DNA from: Thermus oshimai DSM 12092
GTDB lineage: Bacteria; Deinococcota; Deinococci; Deinococcales; Thermaceae
Direction: 5' to 3'
Assembly: GCF_000373145.1 (NCBI RefSeq)
Contig: NZ_KB890620.1
Span: 62,001 to 126,000, forward strand
DNA: 64,000 bases
This document shows positions 17,737-27,843 of this stretch, one piece after another; positions within the stretch are counted from its first letter, which is position 1; each line of letters opens with the position of its first letter. A program made the position numbers and the translations under genes. Below the pieces are notes generated by a model. It was given only the letters and a program-made list of their open reading frames with translations, was not told where the DNA came from and did not search any database.

Positions 17737-20375
17737 TGCGCTGCTCCTGCGGCCAGAAGAACCCCCCCGAGGCCCGCTTCTGCATGGCCTGCGGCCAGGC
17801 CCTGGGGGTCACCCTGCCCCGGGAAAGGCGCTGGGTGAGCGTGGTCTTCTTTGACCTGGTGGGCTCCACAAGGGGGTTCCAGAAGGGCCTCCACCCCACC
17901 TATGAAGCGGTGCAGGAAACCCTCACCCGCGCGGCCCAGGCCGCCCGGGCCCACGGGGGCCACGTGCACGCCTTCCCAGGGGATGGGGTCCTGGTCCTCT
18001 TCGGCGCGCCCCGGGCGAGGGGCCTCGAGGCCCACCGCGCCCTGGAGGCCGCCCTGGCCATGGTCCGGAGAAGCCCCTGGCCCGCCCGGGCGGGGGTGGC
18101 CAGCGGGGAGGTGCTCTGGACCCCTTTGGGGGATGGCCTCGCCGGCCGGCCCACGGCGGTGGGGCCGGTGGTGGCCCTGGCGGAGCGGCTTTCCAAAGCC
18201 GCCCCCACGGGAAGCGTCCTAGCGGACCCCGCCACCTTGGACCTGGCCCCGGGGGCGAAGGCCCACCTCCTGGGCGAGGAGGCGCTTCCGGGCCTGGGGC
18301 CCTTTCCCCTTCTGCAAGTGGAAGGGGTGGGGCTCCAGCTCACCCCGGAGGAGGAGGCCCTCCTGGACGCCTTGGAAAGGGATCTTCGGACCCAGAGGCG
18401 GGCCCTCCTCACGGGGCCCCCGGGAAGCGGGAAAAGCTTCCTCCTGGAGGCCTTCCTGCGGAGAAAGGCCCCGGGGATGAGGCTCCCCGTAGCGGTCCTG
18501 GAGCGGATGGGGCCGGAAACCCCCTTGAGGGAAAGCCTGAAACGGGCCGCGGAGGAGCTTTTCGGGGAGGCGGAAGGGGCCCTGGAAGGCCTGGAAGGGG
18601 AGGAAAGGACCGCTTTGGCCTACAGCTTGGGGCTTGGAGAACGCCCCCCCTGGCCGCGGGAGGTCCTGGAGGAAAGGATCCTCCAGGCCTGGACCGCAAG
18701 CCTGGCCCGGCTCGGCCCTTTCCTTCTGGTCCTCAAGGACCTCCACCTTCCCGACCGCACCTTGGCCCGCTTTCTTGAGCGTCCTCCGGAAGGCCTTTTC
18801 CTCCTGGTGGAAAGCCGCAAGCCCCTATGGGCGCCCCACCTGGCCCTAAAACGGACCCGCCCGCCCCTTCCCTGGACCCTGCAGCCCGCCCTGGACGGCC
18901 TGCCCCACCGGGAGCGGAAGGCCCTTCTCGCCCTTGGGGTCCTGGGCCGGGCCACGCCAGCGCTTCTGGAGGAGCTGGTGGGGCCTTTTGACGGGCAGCG
19001 CCTCGAGGCCGAAGGCCTCATCCGAACCCAAGGGGCCTGGCTTCTGCCCCTCCCCGAGGTGGGGCAGGCGGCCCGGGGGTTGGTCCTGGAGGAAGAGGCC
19101 CATGGGTGGCGCCGGGAAGCGGCCCAGCGCCTATTGGCCCAAGGGGCCTACCTCCTCGCGGCCAGGCTCCTGGAGGAGGCCGGGGAGGGCGAAAAGGCGG
19201 CCCGGGTGTACCGGGCCCTGGCCCACGCCGCCTGGAACCGGGGGCACCCGGAGCGGGCCCTTTCCCTTTACGAACGGGCCCTAAGGGCGGCCCCAGAAGC
19301 CATGAGGCCCGCCCTGGAAAGGGAAAGGCAGGACGCCCGGGCCAGCCTCGGCCTGGGGGAAGGGGCCCGGGGGGGCCTTAGGGCCAAGGACCCCGCCCTC
19401 GAGGCCTACCGGAGGCTCCGCAAAGCCCCAAGCGCCCCGGAGCTTGCCAACCTCCTCCCCGCCCTAAAGCCCTACCCCCTGGAGGCCACCGAGGCCCGGC
19501 TTCTCCTGGCGGGCCTCCTCTGGCGGGGCTTCCAGCCCCAGCTCGCCCTGGCCCACCTCCCTCCCCCCCATCCCCACCTCCCCCCCGCCTTGAAAGCGGA
19601 GGTAGAGGCCCTCCGGGCGGGCCTCCTCATGGACCTGGGGCGGCACGAGGAAGCGGGAAAGATCCTGAAAGCCCCCCCGCCCCCGGAGGAACGGGAGGCC
19701 TGGGCCCGCTTCCAAGCCACCCGCCTTAGGCTCCTCTTGGAGACGGGGAGGCTTCACGAGGCCCTGGCCCTGGGAGAGGCGGCCTACCGCCAAGCCCCCC
19801 ACCCCTGGCTGGCCGCGGCCCTCCTGGCCGCCTCCACCTTAAGGGGCCGATTCCGAATAGACCTCCTGGAGGAAGCCCACACCCACCCCGACGGCCGGGC
19901 CCTGGCCGACCTGGCCCAGGCCCTGGACCGCTGGCGGAAGGGCCTAGACCCCAGGCCCCTCCTGAAGGAGGCCCTGAAGGCGGGGCGGACGCTCCCCAAC
20001 CCCTACGTCTACCACCTGGCCCTCTCCACCTTAAGCCTCTACCTCTGGCCCCAAAGCCCGAGGAAGGCCAAGGCCCTCTCCCAGCACCTCCTCTACCACA
20101 CCCACAAGACCGGCTTCGCGGTCCAGCTGGAGCTCGCCCGCCTCCTCAGGGCCCAGCTCCTCCTGGAGGAGGGGGAGGGGGTGGGGCACCTCCTGGGCTT
20201 CACCCCAAGCCTCCCCTTCCTTCAGGCCTGGCGGGCCTACCTCCTCCGGGCCTCCGGGGGCGGAGGGTGGGAGGAAAGGGTGGCCCCCAAGCTCCGGGGG
20301 TACGGTATCCTGGGGGAGTGGGTGCGCAGGCTTTGGGGTAGGGGGAAGCCCGTATGGACGTGGCCCAGGCGGTAG
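17736..20375 (+). CDS. Degenerate class III cyclase domain fused to STAND ATPase and helical repeats
   Basis: 879 residues. An N-terminal zinc-ribbon-like CxC...CxxC (C3, C5, C16, C19) precedes a class III nucleotide cyclase homology domain (about 30-165). The metal aspartates are kept (D40 in FFDLVGST, D83 in PGDG), and the transition-state arginine is kept (R151). The purine-recognition lysine is Ala79 and the transition-state asparagine is Ala147. Next come an ATPase with Walker A GPPGSGKS at 227-234 and a [10 protein letters not shown] Walker-B-like segment, and then a long C-terminal helical, TPR-like region. This matches the large cyclase/AAA regulators of bacteria, but catalysis is doubtful. 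It overlaps dnaG by 22 nt. Confidence 0.85.
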   Translation: MRCSCGQKNPPEARFCMACGQALGVTLPRERRWVSVVFFDLVGSTRGFQKGLHPTYEAVQETLTRAAQAARAHGGHVHAFPGDGVLVLFGAPRARGLEAHRALEAALAMVRRSPWPARAGVASGEVLWTPLGDGLAGRPTAVGPVVALAERLSKAAPTGSVLADPATLDLAPGAKAHLLGEEALPGLGPFPLLQVEGVGLQLTPEEEALLDALERDLRTQRRALLTGPPGSGKSFLLEAFLRRKAPGMRLPVAVLERMGPETPLRESLKRAAEELFGEAEGALEGLEGEERTALAYSLGLGERPPWPREVLEERILQAWTASLARLGPFLLVLKDLHLPDRTLARFLERPPEGLFLLVESRKPLWAPHLALKRTRPPLPWTLQPALDGLPHRERKALLALGVLGRATPALLEELVGPFDGQRLEAEGLIRTQGAWLLPLPEVGQAARGLVLEEEAHGWRREAAQRLLAQGAYLLAARLLEEAGEGEKAARVYRALAHAAWNRGHPERALSLYERALRAAPEAMRPALERERQDARASLGLGEGARGGLRAKDPALEAYRRLRKAPSAPELANLLPALKPYPLEATEARLLLAGLLWRGFQPQLALAHLPPPHPHLPPALKAEVEALRAGLLMDLGRHEEAGKILKAPPPPEEREAWARFQATRLRLLLETGRLHEALALGEAAYRQAPHPWLAAALLAASTLRGRFRIDLLEEAHTHPDGRALADLAQALDRWRKGLDPRPLLKEALKAGRTLPNPYVYHLALSTLSLYLWPQSPRKAKALSQHLLYHTHKTGFAVQLELARLLRAQLLLEEGEGVGHLLGFTPSLPFLQAWRAYLLRASGGGGWEERVAPKLRGYGILGEWVRRLWGRGKPVWTWPRR

Positions 20376-22096
20376 AGGCCATTAAGGCCCGCCTTTCCCT
20401 TCGGGAAGTGGTGGGGCGGTACGTGGCCCTGAAGCCCGCGGGCAAGGGCCGGTGGAAAGGGCTTTGCCCCTTCCACCAGGAGAAGACCCCCTCCTTCTAC
20501 GTGGACGAGGACAAGGGCCTCTTCCACTGCTTCGGCTGCAAGGCGGGGGGGGACCTCTTCGCCTTTGTGGAGCGCATGGAGGGCCTGGACTTCCGGGGGG
20601 CCCTGGAACGCCTGGCGGAAGAGGCCGGGATTGCCCTCGCCCCCCTGGGGGGTGCGGGGCCCCGCAGGGAGCTTCTGGACCTCCTGAAGGCGGCCCAGGC
20701 CTACTTTCAGGAAAACCTCCAAACCCACCCCGAGGCCCTGGCCTACCTGAGGGCTCGAGGGCTTTCCGAGGAGAGCGTCGCCCGCTTCGGGCTGGGCTAC
20801 GCCCCCCCCAAGGGGGACGGGCTCCTCACCTTCCTGGCCCAAAAGGGCTTCACCCCCGAGGAGGGGCTTAAGGCGGGGGTGCTGGCGGAAAAGGAGGGCC
20901 GGCCCTACGACCGCCTCAGGGGCCGCATCACCTTCCCCATCAAGGACGCCCTGGGGCGGATCGTGGCCTTTACGGGGAGGGCCCTTGGGGAGGAAACCCC
21001 CAAGTACCTGAACACCCCCGAAACCCCCCTTTTCCGCAAGCGGGAGGTCCTCTTCGCCTACCCCGAGGCCAAGGAGGCCATGCGGGAAAAGCGCAGGGCC
21101 ATCGTGGTGGAAGGGCTTTTTGACGCCATCGCCCTGCACCAGATGGGCTTCCCCGAGACGGTGGCCGTCCTGGGCTCGGGGCTTTCCGAGGCCCAGGCGG
21201 CCCTCTTGAAGAAGGCGGAGGTCCTGGAGGTCTACCTGGCCTTTGACGCGGACGAGGCGGGCCAGAGGGCCACCCTGCAGAGCCTGGACCTGGAGGTGGC
21301 CCGCCGGTTCCTCTTCTTCGCCGTGCGCCTCCCCGCCAAGGACCCGGGGGAACTCCTCCTGGCCGCGGGCGGCCCGGCCCTCTTTCAGAAGGCCCTGGAG
21401 GAGGCCCTGCCCGAGGTGGAGTTCCGCTTCCGGGAGGCGGCCCAAGGCCTGGACCTGAGCCGCCCCGAGGCCAAGCGCAAGGTGCTGGAGAGGCTCGCCC
21501 CCAGGATGCTCTCCCCCGAACCCTTTGACCCGGTGGCGGAGAGGCTCAAGGCGGTGGCCATCACCGAGCTCGGCCTCAGGCCCAAGGCCCTGGAGGACTA
21601 CCTGGAGGCCCTAGCCCGCAAGGGGCGGAAAGCGGCCCCACCCCCTGCTCCCCCCAAACCCCTCCCCCAAAACCGGACCCTCCTCCTGGAGCTGGACGTG
21701 ATGGCCCTGGCCCTCTCCGCACCGGAGGAGGCCTTTGCGGAGACGGTCCGCTTCATCGCGGATAGGGTCTGGCCTCCCGAGGGCTCCCTTCTAGGGGAGT
21801 TTCTGGAAAGCGCCCAGAAGGACCCCCGGAGGGACCACCTCCGCCGGGTCCTGGGGAAAAAGGAAGCGGGGGGTCTTCTTTTTGAAAGGCTCCTCCTGGC
21901 CCCGGCCCTGGAGGACCCCAAGCGGAAAGAGGTCTTGGAAAAGGCCCTGGCCCGCCTGCGGGAGGCCTACTACACCGAGAGGCTGGAGGAGGTGAAGGCC
22001 CTTTTGAAGGAACGGGCCACCACGGAGCTCCTCAAGGAGTACCAGGAGCTCCGGGCGGCCATAGAGGCGGAACGGCGGCTCTACCGGGGCCCCTAA
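20354..22096 (+). CDS. dnaG: DNA primase DnaG
   Basis: A 580-residue primase that makes RNA primers for lagging-strand synthesis and docks on the DnaB helicase. The CHC2 zinc finger has C38, H41, C59 and C62 ([24 protein letters not shown]). The TOPRIM domain has VVVEGLFD near 252-260, where many homologues have VEGYMD, and LAFDADEAG near 296-303. The C-terminal part is helical, as for the DnaB-interaction domain. The ATG lies 22 nt inside the upstream cyclase/STAND gene. Its stop overlaps the convergent malQ stop by 3 nt. It is not in the rpsU-dnaG-rpoD arrangement of E. coli. Confidence 0.97.
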   Translation: MDVAQAVEAIKARLSLREVVGRYVALKPAGKGRWKGLCPFHQEKTPSFYVDEDKGLFHCFGCKAGGDLFAFVERMEGLDFRGALERLAEEAGIALAPLGGAGPRRELLDLLKAAQAYFQENLQTHPEALAYLRARGLSEESVARFGLGYAPPKGDGLLTFLAQKGFTPEEGLKAGVLAEKEGRPYDRLRGRITFPIKDALGRIVAFTGRALGEETPKYLNTPETPLFRKREVLFAYPEAKEAMREKRRAIVVEGLFDAIALHQMGFPETVAVLGSGLSEAQAALLKKAEVLEVYLAFDADEAGQRATLQSLDLEVARRFLFFAVRLPAKDPGELLLAAGGPALFQKALEEALPEVEFRFREAAQGLDLSRPEAKRKVLERLAPRMLSPEPFDPVAERLKAVAITELGLRPKALEDYLEALARKGRKAAPPPAPPKPLPQNRTLLLELDVMALALSAPEEAFAETVRFIADRVWPPEGSLLGEFLESAQKDPRRDHLRRVLGKKEAGGLLFERLLLAPALEDPKRKEVLEKALARLREAYYTERLEEVKALLKERATTELLKEYQELRAAIEAERRLYRGP

Positions 22097-23595
22097 ACCC
22101 GCCCCGTGTCTTGGGCCAGGGCGAGAAGCCGCGCCCCGTGGGCCTCGGTGAGGGCCCCTGGGAAAAGGCGCCAGGCCCAGTTGCCCGCGGGGCGCCCGGG
22201 GTAGTTCATCCGGGCCTCGGAGCCCAGGGCCAGCACGTCCTGCACGGGGAAGACCGCAAGCCGGGCCACGGACTTCATCCCCAAGGCCATGAGGGCCCAG
22301 GGCACCTCCTCTTCCCTCTCAAAGCCTAGGCCCCACTCGGAAAGGTACTGGGCCAGGAAGGCCCGCTCGTGGGGGGTGGCGGTGCGGTACCAGCCTAAGG
22401 TGGTGTCGTTGTCGTGGGTGCCGGTGTAGACCACCACCCGGCCGTGGGGGGGGTAGTTGTGGGGGAGGAAGGGGTTCTCCCGCCCCCCGTCAAAGGCGAA
22501 CTGCAGGACCTTCATCCCCGGGAGGCCGAACCGGTCTCTTAGGGCCTCCACCTCGGGGGTGATGACCCCGAGGTCCTCCGCCAGGATGGGCACCCGGCCG
22601 AAGACCTCCTCTATGCGGGCGAAGAGCTTTTCCCCCGGGGCCTTCACCCACCGCCCCTCCACCGCGGTGGGGCAGGAGGCGGGGATCTCCCAGTAGGCCT
22701 CAAACCCCCGGAAGTGGTCGATGCGCACCAGGTGGAAAAGCTCTAGGGCCTTCCCCAGGCGCTCCACCCAAAAGGAAAACCCCTCCCGCTCCAACACGTC
22801 CCAGCGGTAGAGGGGGTTGCCCCAGCGCTGGCCCGTTTCCGAGAAGTAATCCGGGGGCACTCCGGCCACCACCGTGGGCCGGCCCTCCTCGTCCAGGTGG
22901 AACCACCCGGGGTGGGCCCAGACCTCCGCGGAGTCCTCGGCCACGAAGATGGGCATGTCCCCGATGAGCTCCACCCCCAAGGCCTCCGCCTCCTCCTTCA
23001 AGGCGCCCCACTGGCGGAAGAAGAGCCACTGGGTCCAGGCGTGGAAGGCCACCTCCTGGGCCAGCTCCCCTTCCGCCCTCCTAAGCGCGGCCTCCTCCCT
23101 GAGGCGCAACGGGTGGGGCCAGGCGTTCCAGGGAAGCCCCCCGTGCCGGGCCTTTAGGGCCATGAAGAGGGCGTAGTCCCTAAGCCAGGCCCCTTCCCGC
23201 TCCTGGAAGGCCTCAAAGGCTTCTCGCTCCGACCTTGGCGCCTTTTCCAAAAAGCCCTGGAAGGCCGCCCTTAGGGCGGGCCACTTCCAGCGGTAGAGGA
23301 GGCCATAGTCCACCCGCCCTTGGGGGAAGCCGGGGTCCTCGAGGCGGAGGTAGCCCGCCTCCTCCAAAGGCCTAAGGTCTACGAGGTAGGGGTTCCCCGC
23401 GAAGGCGCTGAAGGACTGGTAGGGGGAGTCCCCGTAGCCCGTGGGGCCCAGGGGGAGGACCTGCCAATAGCGCCCGCCGAAGCGGTGGAGGAAGCGGAGA
23501 AACCCCCGGGCTTCCTCCCCCAGCACCCCCACCCCGTAGGGGCCGGGAAGGCTCGTGGGGTGGAGGAGGAGGCCGTAGGCGCGTGGAAGCTCCAT
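22093..23595 (-). CDS. malQ: 4-alpha-glucanotransferase (amylomaltase, GH77)
   Basis: A 500-residue enzyme that disproportionates maltooligosaccharides and can make large cyclic glucans. Length and sequence match the well-studied Thermus amylomaltases. The nucleophile Asp is in VRIDHFRGFEAYWEIP, the acid/base Glu in ILAEDLGVITPEV, and the third carboxylate in YTGTHDNDTTLGW. The N-terminal GLLLHPTSLPGPYGVG is also typical. It starts at ATG 23595 with GGAGGC immediately before and TAGACT as the -10. No other maltose genes are adjacent. Confidence 0.97.
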   Translation of the reverse strand: MELPRAYGLLLHPTSLPGPYGVGVLGEEARGFLRFLHRFGGRYWQVLPLGPTGYGDSPYQSFSAFAGNPYLVDLRPLEEAGYLRLEDPGFPQGRVDYGLLYRWKWPALRAAFQGFLEKAPRSEREAFEAFQEREGAWLRDYALFMALKARHGGLPWNAWPHPLRLREEAALRRAEGELAQEVAFHAWTQWLFFRQWGALKEEAEALGVELIGDMPIFVAEDSAEVWAHPGWFHLDEEGRPTVVAGVPPDYFSETGQRWGNPLYRWDVLEREGFSFWVERLGKALELFHLVRIDHFRGFEAYWEIPASCPTAVEGRWVKAPGEKLFARIEEVFGRVPILAEDLGVITPEVEALRDRFGLPGMKVLQFAFDGGRENPFLPHNYPPHGRVVVYTGTHDNDTTLGWYRTATPHERAFLAQYLSEWGLGFEREEEVPWALMALGMKSVARLAVFPVQDVLALGSEARMNYPGRPAGNWAWRLFPGALTEAHGARLLALAQDTGRV

Positions 23596-23601
23596 GCCTC
23601 C

Positions 23602-23630
23602 AGTCTAGCCCGGGATTGGAAGCCTTTCCA
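23602..23630 (-). promoter_or_regulatory. malQ promoter with overlapping palindrome
   Basis: -10 TAGACT (23607-23602) lies 6 nt before the ATG. The 17-bp-upstream hexamer TGGAAA is a weak -35 and is part of a 14-bp palindrome, TGGAA-N4-TTCCA (23617-23630), that could be an operator. Confidence 0.4.
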
Positions 23631-23666
23631 GCCCCCCACCCCCTGGGGCCTACCCTCTTGGGGTGC

Positions 23667-24539
23667 TTACCCCACCTTGTTCCCCTTCTCGTCGTAGGTG
23701 TAGAACCCCCGGCCCGTCTTGCGGCCCAGAAGCCCCGCCTGGACCATGCGGCGGAGGAGAGGGGAAGGGCGGTACTTGTCGTCCCCGAAGCCCCGGTGGA
23801 GGACCTCCATGATGGCGAGGCAGGTGTCCAGGCCGATGAAGTCCGCAAGCTCCAGGGGCCCCATGGGGTGGTTCATGCCCAGGCGCATCACCCCGTCGAT
23901 GGCCTCCTTGGTGGCTACCCCCTCCCGCAGGGCCTCGATGGCCTCGTTGATCATGGGCATGAGGAGGCGGTTGGAGACGAAGCCGGGGTAGTCCTGGACC
24001 TCGAGGGGGGTCTTCCCCATGCGCCTCGCCGCCTCCACCACCCGGTCCCGGGTGGCCTCGGCGGTGAGGGCCCCCCGGATCACCTCCACCAAGGGCATGA
24101 GGGGGACGGGGTTGAAGAAGTGCATGCCGATGAAGCGCTCCGGGGCCCCCGAGTAGCGGGCTAAGGCGGTGATGGGGATGGAGCTGGTGTTGCTGGCCAG
24201 GATGGCCTCCCCCTTGGCCAAGGCCCCCAGCCTCTCCCAAAGGGCCCGCTTGGCCCCCTCGTCCTCCACGATGGCCTCCACGATGAGGTCGGCCTCCGCT
24301 AGGTCCTCCAGGCGGAGGCTGGTGCGGATACGGCCCAAGGTGGCCTCACGGTCTTCTTGGGTGATCCGCCCCTTTTCCAGGAACCTGTCCAAAGAGCGCC
24401 GGATGGTGGAGAGCGCCCGTTCCAGGACGCTTTCCGACACGTCCACCAGGACCACCCCGTAACCCGCCTGGGCCGCCACCTGGGCGATCCCCGAGCCCAT
24501 CTGGCCCGCGCCCACCACACCCACCGTGCGGATCTCCAT
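23667..24539 (-). CDS. 3-hydroxybutyryl-CoA dehydrogenase
   Basis: A 290-residue NAD(P)-dependent dehydrogenase of the 3-hydroxyacyl-CoA family, interconverting acetoacetyl-CoA and 3-hydroxybutyryl-CoA in beta-oxidation or butyrate/PHB metabolism. The N-terminal Rossmann loop is [13 protein letters not shown], the catalytic region is [10 protein letters not shown] then [17 protein letters not shown] with the active-site His, and a C-terminal helical dimer domain contains [15 protein letters not shown]. The length equals single-domain Hbd/PaaH enzymes with no fused hydratase. TAGAAT (24563-24558) and GGGAGG precede the ATG. It fits the short-chain acyl-CoA theme of the window's left end. Confidence 0.93.
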   Translation of the reverse strand: MEIRTVGVVGAGQMGSGIAQVAAQAGYGVVLVDVSESVLERALSTIRRSLDRFLEKGRITQEDREATLGRIRTSLRLEDLAEADLIVEAIVEDEGAKRALWERLGALAKGEAILASNTSSIPITALARYSGAPERFIGMHFFNPVPLMPLVEVIRGALTAEATRDRVVEAARRMGKTPLEVQDYPGFVSNRLLMPMINEAIEALREGVATKEAIDGVMRLGMNHPMGPLELADFIGLDTCLAIMEVLHRGFGDDKYRPSPLLRRMVQAGLLGRKTGRGFYTYDEKGNKVG

Positions 24540-24565
24540 ATCTAGCCTCCCGAGGAGATTCTACG

Positions 24566-25420
24566 CTACCGGCGGAGGTTCACCAGGAGGACCCCAAGGA
24601 GGGCCAGAGCCCCCCCCAGGAGGCTCAAGGGGGAAGGCACCTCCTTAAGCCAGACCCAGGCGATGAGGATGGCCAGGGCCGGGGAAAGGTAGAGGAAGGA
24701 GGAAAGCCGGGCCGCCCCCGTGAGGGAAAGGGCGTAGGTCCAGGTGAGGTAGGCCAGGGCCCCGGGGAAGACCCCCAGGTAGACCGCGCTCAAGAGGGCC
24801 TCCCGGGGGGCCTCCCTTAGGGCCTGCGGCAGGCCGGGCAGGAAGACGAGAAGGGGCAGGGTGCCGAGGAGAAGGGTGTAGACCGTCATCTCCCAGGCGG
24901 TGTAGCGGGCGAAAAGGGGCTTTTGCAGGACGAAGTAGAAGGCGGTGGAGAGGGCGGAGAGGAGGACGAGAAAGGCCCCCGGGCTCACCCCCACCCCACC
25001 CCCCTCCCCGAAGGCGATGAGGGCCACGCCGAGGAAGGCCAGGCCCATCCCCAAGGCCCCTCTCCTCCCCAGGCGCTCCCCCAGGAGGAAGCGGGCGAGG
25101 AGGGCGGTGAAGATGGGCCCCGAGGCGATGAGGAGGCTCGCCGCCCCCGCGGTGACGGTCTTTTCCCCGTAGACCAAGGCGGTGTGGTAGAGGGTGATGC
25201 CGAGGAAGCCCAGGAGGAAGAGCCGGGGAAGGTCCTCCCTGCGGGGCGGGCGCACCCTGAGGAGGGGGGCGAGGAGGAGGAGAACCCCCCCCGCCACCAG
25301 GAAGCGGAGGAGGACCAGGTGGCCGGCCTCGAGGCCCCTAAGCCCCGCGCGGATGGCGGCGAAGGCGCTGGCCCAAAAGAGGATGGTGACCAGGGCGGCG
25401 AGGAGGGCCCTAGGGCTCAT
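24566..25420 (-). CDS. EamA/DMT-family transporter
   Basis: A 284-residue integral membrane protein with about ten hydrophobic helices arranged as two EamA repeats (each about 135 residues; LFWASAFAAIRAGL in the first, YLTWTYALSLTGAARLSSFLYLSPALAILIAW in the second). The drug/metabolite transporter superfamily commonly exports amino acids or other metabolites; the substrate cannot be predicted. The start overlaps the end of the M16 peptidase gene by 11 nt, so it is part of that operon. Confidence 0.88.
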   Translation of the reverse strand: MSPRALLAALVTILFWASAFAAIRAGLRGLEAGHLVLLRFLVAGGVLLLLAPLLRVRPPRREDLPRLFLLGFLGITLYHTALVYGEKTVTAGAASLLIASGPIFTALLARFLLGERLGRRGALGMGLAFLGVALIAFGEGGGVGVSPGAFLVLLSALSTAFYFVLQKPLFARYTAWEMTVYTLLLGTLPLLVFLPGLPQALREAPREALLSAVYLGVFPGALAYLTWTYALSLTGAARLSSFLYLSPALAILIAWVWLKEVPSPLSLLGGALALLGVLLVNLRR

Positions 25421-26630
25421 GGGGAAGGAGGAGCTGGTAGAAGCCTTGGCGGAGAAAGCCCCGCTCCAGGAGGGCGTTCACCTCCTCCGCGGTCACCCGG
25501 AGAAGGCGGGCCTTGGCCTCCTCCAGGGTAAGGGGGTAGCCCGTGTAGAGGTACTCCAGGCCCAGGTGGAAAAGCCGCCCCATGGGGGTTTCCCCCGCGA
25601 AGACCAGGCCCGTGGCCAGGGGGGTTTTGGCCCGCTCCACCTCCTCCTCCCCCACCCCTTCCCGCTCCAGGCGGGCCAGGGTCTCCTCCAGGGCCTCGAG
25701 GACCGCTCCCCTATAGGCGGGGTCCGCCTGCACGTAGGCGTGGAAGAAGCCCGCCCGGTCCCCCTCCTCGTGCCCAAAGGCCGCCACCTCCGCCAGGCCC
25801 CGGTCCACCAGGGCGAAGTGGAGCCGCCCCGAGCCCTCCTCCCCCAGGAGGTAGGCCAGGACCTGGGCGGCGAAGCGGGCCTCCTCCTGGTAGGCGAAGC
25901 CGGGGAAGAGGGCCACCAGGTAGAGCTGGCTGGCCTTCTCGTAGGGCCTTTCCGAAAGGCCCACCTGGGGGACGAGGGGGGGGTAGGCCCTTTCCGCCTC
26001 TCCCCCGGGGAACCCCTCCGTGAGGGCCTCCGCCTGGGCGAGGAAGGCCTCAAAGTCCACCCGCCCCGTGGCGAGGAGGACCATGTTCCCCGTGCGGTAG
26101 CGCCTGTGGTGGTAGCGGGCCATGGCGGCAGGGGTGAGGGCCCGAATGGTCTCCGGCGTCCCCAGGACGCTTTGGCCCAAGGGGTGGTCCCCGAAAAACC
26201 CCTTCCGGGCCCACTCGTAGGCCACGTACCCCGGGCGGTCCTGGTAGCGGGCGATCTCCTCCAGGATCACCTGCCGCTCCACCTCAAAGTCCTCCGGGCG
26301 GAGGGCGGGGCGCATGAGGCGGGAGAAAAGCGCGAGGAGGGAAGGCCCGTGCTCCGGAAGCACCGCCCCGTAGTACACCGTGGCCTCCTCGGAGGTGAAG
26401 GCGTTGTACTGGGCCCCCAGGCGGTCAAAGGCCAGGTTCACGGAAAGGGCGTCCATGCCTTCCGGGCCCTTGAAGACCATGTGCTCCAGGAAATGGCTCA
26501 CCCCGCTCTCCTCCGGACGCTCGTCCCGGGCCCCCGTTCTCACGAAGTAGCCCAGGGCCACGCTCCGAGCCTCGGGAAGGATCTCCGCCGCCACCTTCAG
26601 GCCGTTTTTCAGGGTCGCTTCACGAAACAT
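25410..26630 (-). CDS. M16-family zinc metallopeptidase, catalytic subunit
   Basis: 406 residues with the inverted zinc motif HFLEH (H46, E49, H50) and the downstream third-ligand glutamates E124/E125 in VILEEIARYQDRP. Two M16 halves are present (N-terminal active, C-terminal degenerate). It corresponds to the T. thermophilus M16 peptidase that has been compared with the mitochondrial processing peptidase beta subunit. It overlaps the upstream non-catalytic paralogue by 11 nt, and M16B enzymes commonly form clam-shell heterodimers of this kind. Cytosolic: no signal peptide is seen. Confidence 0.93.
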   Translation of the reverse strand: MFREATLKNGLKVAAEILPEARSVALGYFVRTGARDERPEESGVSHFLEHMVFKGPEGMDALSVNLAFDRLGAQYNAFTSEEATVYYGAVLPEHGPSLLALFSRLMRPALRPEDFEVERQVILEEIARYQDRPGYVAYEWARKGFFGDHPLGQSVLGTPETIRALTPAAMARYHHRRYRTGNMVLLATGRVDFEAFLAQAEALTEGFPGGEAERAYPPLVPQVGLSERPYEKASQLYLVALFPGFAYQEEARFAAQVLAYLLGEEGSGRLHFALVDRGLAEVAAFGHEEGDRAGFFHAYVQADPAYRGAVLEALEETLARLEREGVGEEEVERAKTPLATGLVFAGETPMGRLFHLGLEYLYTGYPLTLEEAKARLLRVTAEEVNALLERGFLRQGFYQLLLPHEP

Positions 26631-27828
26631 CGTTCACCTCCCCCAGAAGCCCCACCCAGGGGTCGCGGTAGGGGTGGGCCTGTAGGTAGGCGTTCACCCC
26701 CTCCAGGGTGAGGGCCTCCAGGGCGCCCTCGATCTCGGAGAGGGGGCGGACCCGGCCCAGCATGAAGAGGTCCCGGGCCATGGAGGCCGCCCGGCTCCGC
26801 ACGGACTCGTCCGCAAGGACCAAGGCGGTCTTCAGGCCCACCTTGGCCCGCTGGAACTCGTCCTCCGTGATCCCCTCGGAAAGCCGTTCCACCTCTTCCC
26901 TCAGGACCTTCAGGGTCTCCCCCGCCCGCTCGGGGGTGGTGCCCGCGTAGGCCATGAGGAGGCCCTGGCCCTTGACCCCGGCGGGGAAGGCGGAGACCGC
27001 GTAGACCAGGCCCCGCTTCTCCCGCACCTCGGTGAAGAGGCGGCTCGCCATCCCCCCGGAGAGGGCCTCGAGGGCCAGCCTCGCCGCGTAGAACCCTGGG
27101 TCCTCTGGCCCCACGTCCTTGTAGGCCAGGCCGATCTGCACCTGGGCCGTGGGGCGCTTTAGGAGGAGGCGGCTGGGCTCGGAAAGCTCAGGGGTGGGGT
27201 AACCCACCCCCTCCCCCCGCCAGGCGAGGAGGGGTTCCAGGGCCCCCCTAAGCCGCCCCCAGTCCACCCCGCCGGCCACGGCCAGGATGGCCCCTTCCGG
27301 GGTGTAGCGGCGGGCGAAGTCCTCCCTGAGGGCCTCCGGGGTGGCCCCCCGAATGGCCTCCTCCTCCCCCAGGGGATCCCGCCCGTGGGGGGAGCGGAAG
27401 ACCCGCTTCCTGAGCTCGGAAAAAAGCTTCCTCGCGGGCTGGTCCTCCTGGGCCCTTAGGGCCTGGAGGGCCACGCTCTTCACCGCGGGGAGGTCCTCCC
27501 CCTTAAGCCAAGGCTCGGTGAGGAGCAGGGCGTAGAGGCGGAAGACCTCCTCCAAGACCTCGGGGAGGAAGGCGGCGCTGAAGGCGGTGTACTCCAGCCC
27601 CGCCCCGCTTCCCCGCCGCACCCCAAGGGCGTCCAAGGCCCCCGCAAGCCCCTCCGCGTCCAAGCCCCCCGCCCCCTTCCAGAGCCACCCCTCCAAAAGG
27701 GTGCTCGCCCCGGGAAAGGGTTCGTTCACCGCCCCTGCAGGGAGGAGGAACTGGAAGGCCACCCCGGGGTAGTCCCGCTCCTCCAAGGCCACGAGGAGCC
27801 CGTTTTCCAACCGTTCCACCCGGCTCAC
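26620..27828 (-). CDS. M16-family peptidase homologue, non-catalytic partner
   Basis: 402 residues, homologous to its neighbour but lacking the zinc motif: where the partner has SHFLEH, this protein has STLLEG. It keeps the substrate-binding segment REKRGLVYAVSAFPAG of non-catalytic M16B subunits. I start at GTG 27828 (VSRVERLENGLLVALEERD), because the residues of the longer frame lie in the divergent recG coding region and are not protein-like. A TACCCT hexamer 7 nt before this GTG supports the choice. Confidence 0.9.
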   Translation of the reverse strand: MSRVERLENGLLVALEERDYPGVAFQFLLPAGAVNEPFPGASTLLEGWLWKGAGGLDAEGLAGALDALGVRRGSGAGLEYTAFSAAFLPEVLEEVFRLYALLLTEPWLKGEDLPAVKSVALQALRAQEDQPARKLFSELRKRVFRSPHGRDPLGEEEAIRGATPEALREDFARRYTPEGAILAVAGGVDWGRLRGALEPLLAWRGEGVGYPTPELSEPSRLLLKRPTAQVQIGLAYKDVGPEDPGFYAARLALEALSGGMASRLFTEVREKRGLVYAVSAFPAGVKGQGLLMAYAGTTPERAGETLKVLREEVERLSEGITEDEFQRAKVGLKTALVLADESVRSRAASMARDLFMLGRVRPLSEIEGALEALTLEGVNAYLQAHPYRDPWVGLLGEVNDVS

Positions 27829-27835
27829 AGGCCTA

Positions 27836-27841
27836 AGGGTA
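27836..27841 (-). promoter_or_regulatory. -10 element of the M16 operon, leaderless type
   Basis: TACCCT on the minus strand ends 7 nt before the GTG at 27828. It supports the GTG start. Confidence 0.45.
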
Positions 27842-27843
27842 TC

